Positions 40,046-50,500 of a stretch of DNA of 64,000 bases are shown here, piece after piece. The stretch's first letter is position 1, and every line of letters begins with the position of its first letter. Both the position numbers and the translations under genes were made by a program. The notes beneath the pieces were generated by a model that worked only from the letters and a program-made list of their open reading frames with translations, had not been told where the DNA came from and made no database searches. This DNA is from Bacteroidota bacterium (lineage in GTDB: Bacteria > Bacteroidota > Rhodothermia > Rhodothermales > Bin80): the NCBI GenBank assembly GCA_028875125.1, contig JAPPGC010000016.1, positions 1-64,000 of the forward strand, read 5' to 3'.

Positions 40046-40573
40046 TCACCTGCTAGGGTAGATCTCGTGTTGAAATCAAACTATTGCAAGAAGCGAAATG
40101 GGAAGTGCGCACTGACTTCTGTCACCCCCAAGGCAGATAGTCTACCTGACTTGATCATCCTGAGCCCGTCGCCTTATTCGCTGGTTGATCGCTAAGCACG
40201 CATTCCTACCTCAGGCGGTGGCGTGTTTTTTGTTTGATCCATGGACCAAGGCTGCATCGCACAAGAGACAGCCCAATGTTTCCGTGAGGGGGGAGCAGTT
40301 CCATCGAGTGCATTCAGTGTTAGGAGGACTCTGTGGTCAGTTGGCTTTCGGGTATCATCTCTATAGCCTTACAAGCCGGAAGAAGTGGTTCATTAGAAAA
40401 GCGGTCAATTGCGGTTGCGGGTTGCACTAATTGAGTTGCCGGAATTGGATTAATGAATGCTCAGAGGCTGCGGTTTATCTATCCTGATATCCCCCAAGCT
40501 AACGGGCAATCCACACCCTAAGGGAGCCAAGAGGGGGCACTTTCAGTAACAGTGCAAAAATCAGGAGTTTATC

Positions 40574-41953
40574 ATGCTTCGGGGATTCATTGTTGGACTG
40601 CTGCTTATGCTTGGCAGTGCATGCAGCTCACCAACTTCAATCACTCCACCCAATATTGTACTTATAATCGGTGATGATCACGGGTATCCATACTTTGGTT
40701 TTACGGGATCAGCCCATGTCCATACGCCATACATGGACCGTTTAGCGCATGGCGGTGCACTCTTTACACACGGACACACAACGGACAACCATTGCCGTCC
40801 AGCCCTTCAGACGCTCAGTACGGGCCTTTACCCCATACAGTATGCTGCCCAGTTGGAAGCCTTCAAGGCACGGGCGCAGTCAGGCGATCCTGAGTACAGT
40901 CAACTCGCTCCCGAAGAGCAAGCGCAGTGGGATTTTCTGTATGAAGCCAATGCCATGCGTGAATTTGAGACCCTTCCCGGTCTACTGTCTCGCGTAGGCT
41001 ATGTCAGCTTTCAGGCGGGTAAGTGGTGGGAGCAATCTTTTGCCAATGGAGGATTTACCGAGGGTATGTCGAAGGGATGGGATCCAGATGAGGTTGGTCA
41101 ACCAGGCTTCTTCGGAAAACTCATGGGAGGTGACGGTGTAGAGCTCGTCCGGGAGACATCCCAGCCGGTATTTGATTTTATTGACCGTAATCTTGATACC
41201 CCCTTCTTCCTGTGGTATGGGCCCTCTCTGCCACATGTCCCTTTGAATCCCCCCGAAGCATACTATGCCCGGTATAGGGATACCAATCTGTCCGAATCAG
41301 CCAAAGAGTACTACGGCAATTGCACATGGTTTGATGCCGGGGTTGGAGACTTGCTGAATCATCTGGAAATGCGCGGGCTACTGTCTAACACATTGATTGT
41401 ATATGTGAACGATAATGGTTGGGAGCAACCCCCATTTGAAGAATACAAGAACGTACCCATACTCTACAATAATGGCGGCCCCAATGGTAAGCTGTCGCTA
41501 CATGATCAGACTTTTCGAACCCCGATCATTTTCAACTGGCCAGGAACGATCAATGATGCCGTTTTTGATGATGTCCTTGTAAGCAGTGCGGATCTGGTAC
41601 CAACACTGTTGGACTATGCAGGTATAGAAATACCGGCGTACCTGCCAGGGGCATCCCTTCGTCCGGTGATTGAAGGCCGAGGTAGCATCCAGAGAAATGC
41701 TTTAATTGGCCGGGTCACACAAATGCGATCCGAGACTGACCCGATGGGCAAGCGTCAGACGGGGTACTATGTTCGTACGCTCCAGTGGCATTTCACGTCC
41801 ACAGAAGGGGAGGTCCAACTCTTCAATGTGGAGGAAAATCCGTTTGAAGATGTAAGCGCAGATCACCCGGAATTGATTTCAGGGTTTATGGAGCAGATTG
41901 AAGACTGGAGGAAAGAATTCAGCTCTCCGGTTCTGGATCCCAGTCTTCAATAG
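40574..41953 (+). CDS. Sulfatase-family lipoprotein with non-canonical CRPAL motif
   Basis: Lipobox GSAC; NIVLIIGDDHGYPYFGFTG; NHCRPALQTLSTGLYP; VYVNDNGWEQP. Confidence 0.88.
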   Translation: MLRGFIVGLLLMLGSACSSPTSITPPNIVLIIGDDHGYPYFGFTGSAHVHTPYMDRLAHGGALFTHGHTTDNHCRPALQTLSTGLYPIQYAAQLEAFKARAQSGDPEYSQLAPEEQAQWDFLYEANAMREFETLPGLLSRVGYVSFQAGKWWEQSFANGGFTEGMSKGWDPDEVGQPGFFGKLMGGDGVELVRETSQPVFDFIDRNLDTPFFLWYGPSLPHVPLNPPEAYYARYRDTNLSESAKEYYGNCTWFDAGVGDLLNHLEMRGLLSNTLIVYVNDNGWEQPPFEEYKNVPILYNNGGPNGKLSLHDQTFRTPIIFNWPGTINDAVFDDVLVSSADLVPTLLDYAGIEIPAYLPGASLRPVIEGRGSIQRNALIGRVTQMRSETDPMGKRQTGYYVRTLQWHFTSTEGEVQLFNVEENPFEDVSADHPELISGFMEQIEDWRKEFSSPVLDPSLQ

Positions 41954-42998
41954 CTTCCAAAACCGTCTGTACAATCTGAGATTCAGGAACCGTACCAACA
42001 ACCTTGCCTTGCTTGAAGAGGTGTGCCCTTCCACGCCCAAGTGAAATGCCGAGATCAGCTCCCTGTGCCTCACCGGGACCATTGACTGCGCAACCCATCA
42101 AGGCCACGGTCAAGTCCTTCTCAAACTTGCGGGCACTGACCGCAGTCTCTACTTCCTCAACGATCGAAAACAGGTCGCCGTTTAATCGACCGCATGTAGG
42201 GCAGGCGATGACATTGACCCCCGGACGACCTAGACGTAGCGATTTCAGGATGGCGTGTGCAGTCTCCACCTCTTTCACGGATTGGGTAGCTAAGGAAACG
42301 CGTATAGTATCCCCAATGCCGTCAGCCAGCAATGCCCCAATACCAATTGAGCTCTTGATGGTCCCTACTTTGAAAGATCCGGACTCAGTCACCCCTAGGT
42401 GAAGTGGAAAGTTTGTGTGCTTCGCCACGAGCCTGTAGGACTGAATCATATAAAACACATCAGAGTGTTTAACGGAGATTACAATGTCTTCAAAGCCGTG
42501 TCGTGCGCAGATCTCAACATGGCGCAATGCGCTTTCCAACAGGGCCTCAGGTTGCGGATAGCCATATTTATCCAGGATATCACGTTCCAATGATCCGCCG
42601 TTAACTCCGATACGAATTGGGGTACCCGCTTCTTTTGCAGCAAGAAGAACCTCCCGCTCCCATTCTTCTTTGCCAATGTTTCCGGGATTTATTCTGACTT
42701 TTGCAACGCCCGCTTCGATGGCTTTTAGAGCATACGTGTGGTTGAAGTGAATGTCGGCGACAATGGGCATGCTAGTTCCCTGCACGATGTCCGGGAGTGC
42801 TTCGGCATCTTCAGGCCGTGGCACGGCCACGCGAATGATATCGGTGCCGGCTTCTTCGAGTTGAGCGATTTCAGCGAGGGTTTCCTTAACTTTATAAGTT
42901 TTGGAAACCGTCATAGTCTGTACTGAGATTGGTGCTTTTCCACCAATCTGCACCGGACCTACCTGGACGGGGCGAGAGTCTCTCCTAGGGCGTTGCAT
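41919..42998 (-). CDS. ispG: 4-hydroxy-3-methylbut-2-en-1-yl diphosphate synthase
   Basis: RINPGNIG, VNGGSLE, ACPTCGR, GCAVNGPGEAQGADLGIS. Confidence 0.95.
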   Translation of the reverse strand: MQRPRRDSRPVQVGPVQIGGKAPISVQTMTVSKTYKVKETLAEIAQLEEAGTDIIRVAVPRPEDAEALPDIVQGTSMPIVADIHFNHTYALKAIEAGVAKVRINPGNIGKEEWEREVLLAAKEAGTPIRIGVNGGSLERDILDKYGYPQPEALLESALRHVEICARHGFEDIVISVKHSDVFYMIQSYRLVAKHTNFPLHLGVTESGSFKVGTIKSSIGIGALLADGIGDTIRVSLATQSVKEVETAHAILKSLRLGRPGVNVIACPTCGRLNGDLFSIVEEVETAVSARKFEKDLTVALMGCAVNGPGEAQGADLGISLGRGRAHLFKQGKVVGTVPESQIVQTVLEAIEDWDPEPES

Positions 42999-43097
42999 GC
43001 GGGTTATTGTGCCTGTGCGTGTGCTGACTTGTACGTATCAAAGGGGATACTGGCCCATTTGGGTCCTTCACCCTTGGTACTTTGTTGCTGATACTCA

Positions 43098-44690
43098 ATG
43101 AAAATACGTGCGCGGAGGATTGCATGCTGGAATCTCTGGCTGGTGTGCGGTCTATTGCTTTCGGGATGTAGGGCTGAATCGGACCCGGCGGTTGCTGTAT
43201 CAAGGGGAGTTACGGTTAAGCAGTCTGAATTCGCGCAGGCCTACAGAGACTGGCTCCTTCGGACGGGCGTTCAGGACACCCCGCAGCGGCGATCTGCCTT
43301 TGTCCATGACATGGCCGCGACCAGATTGGCAGTCATGGAAGCTCGTGAATTGGGGATTACAGGAACTCCCCACTTCAAAATGCGCGAACAGGCACTCGGG
43401 CGCAAGCTGCTCCTGGATCTCTACATTAAGCAGGTCGTACTGGACACCGTTAGAGTATCCGAAGCTGACATTCGCACGCTGTATACACGCGCACAGACCA
43501 CGGTCAGTGCACGTCATCTCTACGCGCGAACACTGACAGAGGCGCTGGAACTGCGCCAGCGTCTCCAGGGAGGCGAATCCTTCGCACAACTAGCGCAGGA
43601 GATCTTTAGGGATCTTGACCTATGGGAATCGGGCGGTTTGCTACCGTCATTCACCTTTGATGAAATGGATCCGGCGTTTGAAGAGGTGGCGTTCACGCTC
43701 CCGATTGGACAGATCTCTGAACCCGTACGCACAGCACAAGGGTATTCATTGATCAGAGTCGAGGAACGCTTTATCAAGCCGATCATCACGGAATCGGAGT
43801 TCCAGAGCAGAAGACCTCATTATGAAGCCTACGCATTAGAGCGGGCACGCAGGATTGCACGTCGGGATTACACTATGCGACTCGTTGATAAGAGCAAGAT
43901 AGTGTTCAACGATCAGGTGCTAGAGGCGCTGATCGTCAGGATTACACCAGAGAACGAGGCTTTTGACCAGAACCTGGATTCGCGCGAGATCCTGCGTTAT
44001 GGAGATCCTGTACGGGTCTGGACGGTATCGGATTTTCGGGAGCATGCACGGTTTGCCAGTGATCGGCAGCGTGCACAAGTTCGGACAGTAGCTGATCTAC
44101 GGGACTTTGCCCGGGGCTTAGTTGTCGCGGAGCAAGTATTGTCGACGGGGCAAACGATTCGAGATTCACAGGAATACCGGACGCAGCTCCGCAAGTCAAT
44201 GGACAGGTATATTGTTGAATACTTGCAGTCAGCAGATTCAGTGGACATAACTGATGCAGAATTGCGTGCTTACTACGACAATGCTCCTGCAAATGAGTTT
44301 ATGCGCCCGCGCCAGATTGCCCTTCGGTGGCTGTTTTTTACGACCGAAGCCGAGGCCAACGCCGCAAAAAGCAGCGGTACGGACTTTACCGGGCCCGAGG
44401 AGTTGTTTTTTGCACACCAGTTGGGTCCCCGGTCAAATGAAATATTCGATGCCTCAAAGGATGCGGTGGTCGGCCCGCTTGAAACAAATGACGGGTGGAT
44501 ATTACTAAAAACCGGTAGCCAGTACGCAGAATCACGCCAAAGCTTTCCAGAAGCCAAAAGTGTAATATATTTTGCACTTGTTGAGGAAAAACAACGGGAA
44601 ATACGTCTGGCTGGATATGCAGAGCTTATCTCGCGCTATGGACTAAAAGTTGATGAAGGAACTCTCGAGAAAACCAGCTTACTTGATTAA
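43098..44690 (+). CDS. PpiC/parvulin-type peptidylprolyl isomerase lipoprotein
   Basis: Lipobox LSGC; ARHLYARTLTEALELRQRLQGGESFAQLAQE...GGLLPSFTFDEMDPAFEEVAFTLPIGQISEPVRTAQGYSLIRV. Confidence 0.88.
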   Translation: MKIRARRIACWNLWLVCGLLLSGCRAESDPAVAVSRGVTVKQSEFAQAYRDWLLRTGVQDTPQRRSAFVHDMAATRLAVMEARELGITGTPHFKMREQALGRKLLLDLYIKQVVLDTVRVSEADIRTLYTRAQTTVSARHLYARTLTEALELRQRLQGGESFAQLAQEIFRDLDLWESGGLLPSFTFDEMDPAFEEVAFTLPIGQISEPVRTAQGYSLIRVEERFIKPIITESEFQSRRPHYEAYALERARRIARRDYTMRLVDKSKIVFNDQVLEALIVRITPENEAFDQNLDSREILRYGDPVRVWTVSDFREHARFASDRQRAQVRTVADLRDFARGLVVAEQVLSTGQTIRDSQEYRTQLRKSMDRYIVEYLQSADSVDITDAELRAYYDNAPANEFMRPRQIALRWLFFTTEAEANAAKSSGTDFTGPEELFFAHQLGPRSNEIFDASKDAVVGPLETNDGWILLKTGSQYAESRQSFPEAKSVIYFALVEEKQREIRLAGYAELISRYGLKVDEGTLEKTSLLD

Positions 44691-47511
44691 TTGTCTGGCA
44701 GGACTTGTACTCCTGATAGCCGTGCCTGTAAGCGCACAGACAACGGGTAAACTGACAGGTCTAGTTACCGATGGGACCACAGGAGAGTCGTTGCCAGGCG
44801 TGAATGTGATTATTGACGGTACATTCCAGGGCGGAGTAACAGATGCGGAAGGACGTTTCGTGATTATTGGCGTCCGTCCGGGTGTGTATGAATTGGTTGC
44901 TTCATTTGTGGGTTTTGGAACTCAGCGCCGCGAGGGTGTACGTGTGAGCGTTGATCTGACTACTGAGGTCAATTTTGTATTGCGTGAGGAGGTCATCGAA
45001 GGGGAAGAGATCGTTGTCGTTGCAGAGGCCATTCGTGTCAGGAAGGATTTGACGAGCAGTGAGGCGCGTGTGACCGCAGAAACCATTGATCGGCTGCCGG
45101 TTCAAGAGTTGGGGCAGGTACTGAGTGTGCAGGCTGGGGTAACCGAACGTGGAGGTTTCCATATACGGGGAGGGCGTAGCAGTGAGGTTGTCGTCATGGT
45201 TGATGGCGTTCCGGTGACCGACACATACGATGGCTCAACTGCACTTCAGTTAGAGAACGAAGGTATACAGGAGCTTCAGGTGATCAGCGGCACCTTCAAT
45301 GCAGAATACGGCAATGCCATGAGCGGTGTTATCAATGTGGTAACAAAAGAAGGGCGGAATGATCGAATCGGTGGTTCGGTGGAAGCCTATTCCGGTACAT
45401 ACCTGGTGCCCGGTGAAGGAGGGCATGACTTGCTCCGGGGAACCCGATCGGACGAGCTTACCACAGGATTTCCCTATGATCAGGCGGATGTTTACTCCTA
45501 TTTACCTTTTGCGCCGACGCATTACGCAAACCTGAACGCTTCCATTGACGGTCCAATCATCAAGGATCGTTTAACGCTCTATGCTAACGGTCGCTATTTC
45601 AGCAACGACGGCTGGTTGTATGGAGCTGATTTGTATGATATTGATGGTTCGGGAGGTGATTCCTCGCTTGTGCCAATGAACACATGGCAAAAGCTGAGTT
45701 GGCAAACCAATTTTCGGGTTCAACTTACCGGCAATATGATCCTAAATGTGATCGGGTTGGGGTCGCGGACCGAGGCAAACGATTTGGGTGGGCGTTACCA
45801 GTACTACCGGTGGGCGCCGCATGGAGTCCCGCAGGTTTATGATAACGGTATTGACTTGAAGCTCAAGTTTACACACTTGATTAGTGCACGCACCTTCTAT
45901 ACGTTGAACCTGGCCACTTTTGAAAAGTCAGCTGAGCGCTACCGTTTTTCGAGTGTGACGGATCCGCTGTACAACGATTTTACGCTGAGTCCGCCGGATT
46001 CAATCGAGATCACTCCGGGAGTGTGGGAGCAGGTTGAAGCCGGTAGTAATCATTTTGCGCGTGGTGGAACAGATCTCGGACGTTTCAAAAGGAGTACGCG
46101 GAGTTACTTCGTCAAGGGAGATTTTACGAGTCAGTTGTCGCGCTACCACCTCATTAAAGCCGGATTTGAGGCACGTATGGATCAGCTCCAATTTGAGGAG
46201 TATAGCCTTGTGCCGGCAATCGGCTCCACCGGCCAGGTTATTGAGCCTTTCATGCCGGCCGTTCCGCCTCCCGTCTCCTTCGGCTACCGTCAATTTGACG
46301 GTGTTGAGCCGATCTCAATAAGTGCTTACTTGCAGGACAAGATTGAGTACGAAAGCTTTATCGTGAATGCAGGAGTGCGAATGGATTTTTTTGATGCAAG
46401 GGCAAACATCCCCGCAGATCCATCGGACCCGAACATCTACAATCCATTCAAAAAAGTCAACCTGTATCGCGATACTGATGGCGACGGAATTATTACAGAC
46501 GATGAGGAGCGGGAAGACAATGCTCTGACACAGGCTGACCGGGAAGCTTATTGGTGGACAAATTCGAGTCCCAAACTCCAGTTTTCGCCCAGACTGGGGG
46601 TTGCCTATCCCATTACGGAAGAAGGCGTGATCCATTTTTCGTGGGGGCACTTCCTCCAGATTCCAACACTAAATCGACTGTTTGACAATTTTGGGTACAA
46701 GATTCCCCGCCAATCTGGCCGTCACGGTCCCTTCGGAAATCCCGACTTGGACGCACAGCGTACGGTCATGTACGAAATCGGTCTCAAGCAGGCGATCAGA
46801 GGTGTGGTGCTGAATGTAACGGCCTATAACCGGGATGTTCGGAGCTGGGTATCTACTTCCCGATTGATCGAAACTGAACTGCCTGGCGTCAACTACGTCG
46901 TGTATGCCAATCGGGATTATGCTAATACCCGAGGAGTCACCCTCTCGCTGTCGCGCCCGTACGCGAGCAATTACGGGTTTGAGTTGAACTACACCTACCA
47001 GGTGGTTGAGGGATCAAACTCAGACCCGACAGAGGAGTTTTTTGCAGCGGGTAATGAGGAAGAACCACGCTTGGCACTTCTGCCCCTTGGATGGGACCAA
47101 CGCCACAAGGTTGCCGGATCTTTCTTTGTAGGCGGACGCAATTGGGGTGCTTCTGCACTCGTTGTTTGGGCCTCCGGATTCCCGTACACGCCGAGTTTTG
47201 AGGAAGCAGCACTTGTCGGAGCAGATGTACAGCCGGAGTTTCCGACGAATGCACGCAGACAGCCTTCCACCTTCCAAGTTGACCTAGATATTTACCGCGA
47301 GTTTTCTATCGGTCCGGTGCGTCCGCGCCTGTTCCTGCATGTTTATAACGCACTTGATCGAAGGAATGCAGTGACGGTTTATGGGGATACGGGGCTTCCC
47401 GGAATTACTTTTTCCGCCCCCATTCAGTCGGCGGACCCCGGATACTTTTCCCGGCCTAATCACTATTCTGAACCCCGGCGCGTGCACGCGGGAGTGCGGC
47501 TGCAATTCTGA
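44653..47511 (+). CDS. TonB-dependent receptor with carboxypeptidase-like regulatory domain
   Basis: TGLVTDGTTGESLPGVNVIIDGTFQGGVTDAEGRF; FHIRGGRSSEVVVMVDGVPVTD plug; C-terminal VHAGVRLQF. Confidence 0.93.
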   Translation: MKELSRKPAYLINCLAGLVLLIAVPVSAQTTGKLTGLVTDGTTGESLPGVNVIIDGTFQGGVTDAEGRFVIIGVRPGVYELVASFVGFGTQRREGVRVSVDLTTEVNFVLREEVIEGEEIVVVAEAIRVRKDLTSSEARVTAETIDRLPVQELGQVLSVQAGVTERGGFHIRGGRSSEVVVMVDGVPVTDTYDGSTALQLENEGIQELQVISGTFNAEYGNAMSGVINVVTKEGRNDRIGGSVEAYSGTYLVPGEGGHDLLRGTRSDELTTGFPYDQADVYSYLPFAPTHYANLNASIDGPIIKDRLTLYANGRYFSNDGWLYGADLYDIDGSGGDSSLVPMNTWQKLSWQTNFRVQLTGNMILNVIGLGSRTEANDLGGRYQYYRWAPHGVPQVYDNGIDLKLKFTHLISARTFYTLNLATFEKSAERYRFSSVTDPLYNDFTLSPPDSIEITPGVWEQVEAGSNHFARGGTDLGRFKRSTRSYFVKGDFTSQLSRYHLIKAGFEARMDQLQFEEYSLVPAIGSTGQVIEPFMPAVPPPVSFGYRQFDGVEPISISAYLQDKIEYESFIVNAGVRMDFFDARANIPADPSDPNIYNPFKKVNLYRDTDGDGIITDDEEREDNALTQADREAYWWTNSSPKLQFSPRLGVAYPITEEGVIHFSWGHFLQIPTLNRLFDNFGYKIPRQSGRHGPFGNPDLDAQRTVMYEIGLKQAIRGVVLNVTAYNRDVRSWVSTSRLIETELPGVNYVVYANRDYANTRGVTLSLSRPYASNYGFELNYTYQVVEGSNSDPTEEFFAAGNEEEPRLALLPLGWDQRHKVAGSFFVGGRNWGASALVVWASGFPYTPSFEEAALVGADVQPEFPTNARRQPSTFQVDLDIYREFSIGPVRPRLFLHVYNALDRRNAVTVYGDTGLPGITFSAPIQSADPGYFSRPNHYSEPRRVHAGVRLQF

Positions 47512-50500
47512 TGATAGAGCTACGCAAACTTGTAATAATAGGGTGCCTGGCGATCTTTGCTGCACCAGTCTTTGCACAGGGCGTGATTGATCGCCATCAT
47601 GTGCCCAGCGACGAACGTGTGGATCCGCTCGAACGCAGACGCGACGATATAGACGGAAATAATATCCGGGCAACGATCACGAACTGGGCGCAGACTGCCA
47701 GTTCCGGCTCTCCGGGAGATTTTAATTATGAGTGGCCTAAGAACACGAATAGGCGCTACGTTGCACTAACGCAGTTGTGGGTCGGTGCAGAGACTATTGC
47801 GAATACCGGCCCAGATGCAGGCGAACCCATTTGGATTGTCAATGTGGCCGATTTTCGTGCCAATAATGCAGGAGGCAACACGTCATGGACGTTTGAACCT
47901 GTTGGGGGTTATGTGAACCCCGCCGGAAGCGAGTATGGAATTGCACAGAGCGACGAACCAGACAGCTGGCCCCCTTATTGGCCGGATAAGGTTTCGGACG
48001 TAGGGGATCCAGGCTGGAGCGGGTCATGGAACGGTTTCTTTGGAAAGGACATCTTCAACGCAGATCAGGAGTTTTTCTTTAAGGCTGGCGATGACCAGTA
48101 TGACCGGTACCGGGGAAGTTATGTGCCGGATGCCACTGATCAGTCGAGGTATGGTCTAGGCCTAATCATTGAAACGCGGATTATGGCCTGGACACAAATA
48201 TTAGTGGATGATGTGGTCTTTTTGATCTATGGTGTCAAAAATGATGGTACAGAAGACTTGGAAAAGGTGGGGATGGCAGTCTGGCTTGCTGACTGTGTTG
48301 CAGGAGATTGTGGCGATGATGTCATCTTTTTCGATTTGCTAGAGGATGTGGCATTTATGACAGACGAGGATGGGATTGGAGACCAAAACTTTGGCAGTGA
48401 TCCGGCAGGAACAGTTGGAATAGCCTTTCTGGAAACGCCGGGGAACGCGACTGATCGCATCGACAATGATGGGGATGGATCTGTGGCGGATGAATGTCCC
48501 GAAAACAAGGGCGAGTGTAACAGCCCCGTAGTACCGGAATCGTTTTTGTCGGGAGAAGTGGCAGCAAACAATATTGACGACAATGGTAATGGCCTCATTG
48601 ATGAAAACGCTGTACACGTTCCATTTGGTACGCAAAGAGGCGTAGGTTTTGCAGACTATATAGACAATGATGAAGATGGCGAGCAAGGTGCACCGGTTAT
48701 TACTGCCGAGATGGCTGCTGCCGCCTCAATAGATACTTGGCTCCGTTGGCCGCCCAACCCTCAGAACGATCCCGTGCAACAGGTGAATGGTCAGGTAAAA
48801 GTTCATTTAGTAAATGTGACCCAGGAAACAATCGGACTGCCTTTCAGGGATAATATTGACAATGACGACTCGCATATCGTTCCCACGGCTGCCTATCAAT
48901 ACTTGTCCGAACCTGGTTCTCCTGTGATTACGCAGGGCATGATAGACGCTGCTGCCTCTGATCCGTACCGACGCTATTTGGTCCCCGATGCAGGCATCCT
49001 GTTGTATGATGTGGGCCCAGAGGACCTGGGCAAGGCTTATGCCGACGGCATAGATAACGATCAGGATGGCGCCGTAGACGAGGGAATTGACGAAGGTACC
49101 GATGAAATGATTGACGAAAGCCGGGCGGATGGCATAGATAACGATCAGGATTGGATACTGCTGCAGAATGACACTGGACTTGATGGAGTCGCCTTCACGG
49201 GGGATTACGGGGATGGTGACGGGATGCCAACCAGCGGGGCGGGATCGTCCTTTCCCGGGGAAAAAAATATAGATGTAACCGATGTAAGTGAGTCGGATCA
49301 AATCGGGATCACCAATGTCCGCCTCTTCGGGGCATTCACCTTGCCGGTTGGAAGTGCCAGTGACCGATTCCTGTTCTTCAATTATTTGCTTCCAGGCGAA
49401 TTTGATACGGAACAACCGGATCCAGGGGATAATGATTTGACGATTTCCAGTGGCCTGTTCCCGCTGAAAGCGGGGCAGACGGAGCGGATTTCGCTTTCAG
49501 TTCAGTTGGGGCTCAGCGAGGAAGAGGTCTTGGCCGGAAGAGATAACGCACTGGATGCGTATGGAGAGGATTATCAGTTTGCCCAGGCGCCGATCACGCC
49601 AGAGGTTTCTGCAGTGCCAGGGGACGGTCGCGTGACACTTTATTGGGATGCCAAGGCTGAAGAGTCAGATGACGATTTCCTAAGATCTCTCGGATTGCCT
49701 TCCAAGGATTTTGAAGGATATCGTATTTACCGGGCTACTGATCCGGCTTTCCTGGATGCTTTACAGATTACTGATGGCCGAGGCAACCTGACGTTCCGAA
49801 AGCCGATTGCCCAGTTTGATCTCATAAATGGCAATGCAGGATTTCATCCCGTTGCTGTAAATGGAGTCAGCTTCTACCTAGGGGATGATCGTGTGAGTGA
49901 AGGAGAGGGGACCAATGGTCTCGCTCATTCATATGTTGACGCCACGGTAGACAATGGAGTGACCTACTACTACGCAGTAACAGCATATGATTTCGGGGCG
50001 CCCTCTGCGGATATATCTCCTACGGAGACTCCTGTCCGAATCCGGCGGCGTGCAGATGGCTCGGTAGAGACTGGCCGCAATGTAGTCGTGGTCACGCCCG
50101 CGGCGCCGGTAGCCGGTTATCAGGATGCAACATTGGAAACTGTAGATGGGTACCTGCCGCGCATTCAGGGCTCAACCTCAAGTCGAATTGCTTACGAGAT
50201 TACGGATCCCAGAGCGATCGTTGATGGCAACCGCTACCGTATCACATTTGAAGATTCACTGCATGTTGGCGGTCGCTTTTCACCGGACACATTGAAGACT
50301 AAGTATTTCACACTTACGGATGTATCCTCCGATCGTGTACTTCTAGACAGGTCGGTAGCATGGCGGCAGGGTTGGGAATTTCCGCCTTTGGACGATTTGG
50401 GCAATGCGCTGGGATTCAGTCTACAGTTCTTTGGGGAGACGCTTGTGCGCCTTAACAGTGCATTGAGTGGTTGGAATAGAGACGGTGTGTATGAGGTCAC

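Noticed and set aside
40046-40573. Possible riboswitch or small RNA in the long gap before the second sulfatase
   Set aside because: No recognisable conserved riboswitch motif; would need Infernal/Rfam
48807-49415. 202-aa antisense ORF inside the 1280-aa gene
   Set aside because: Opposite the well-supported 1280-aa frame; composition reflects the DNDxDG repeats
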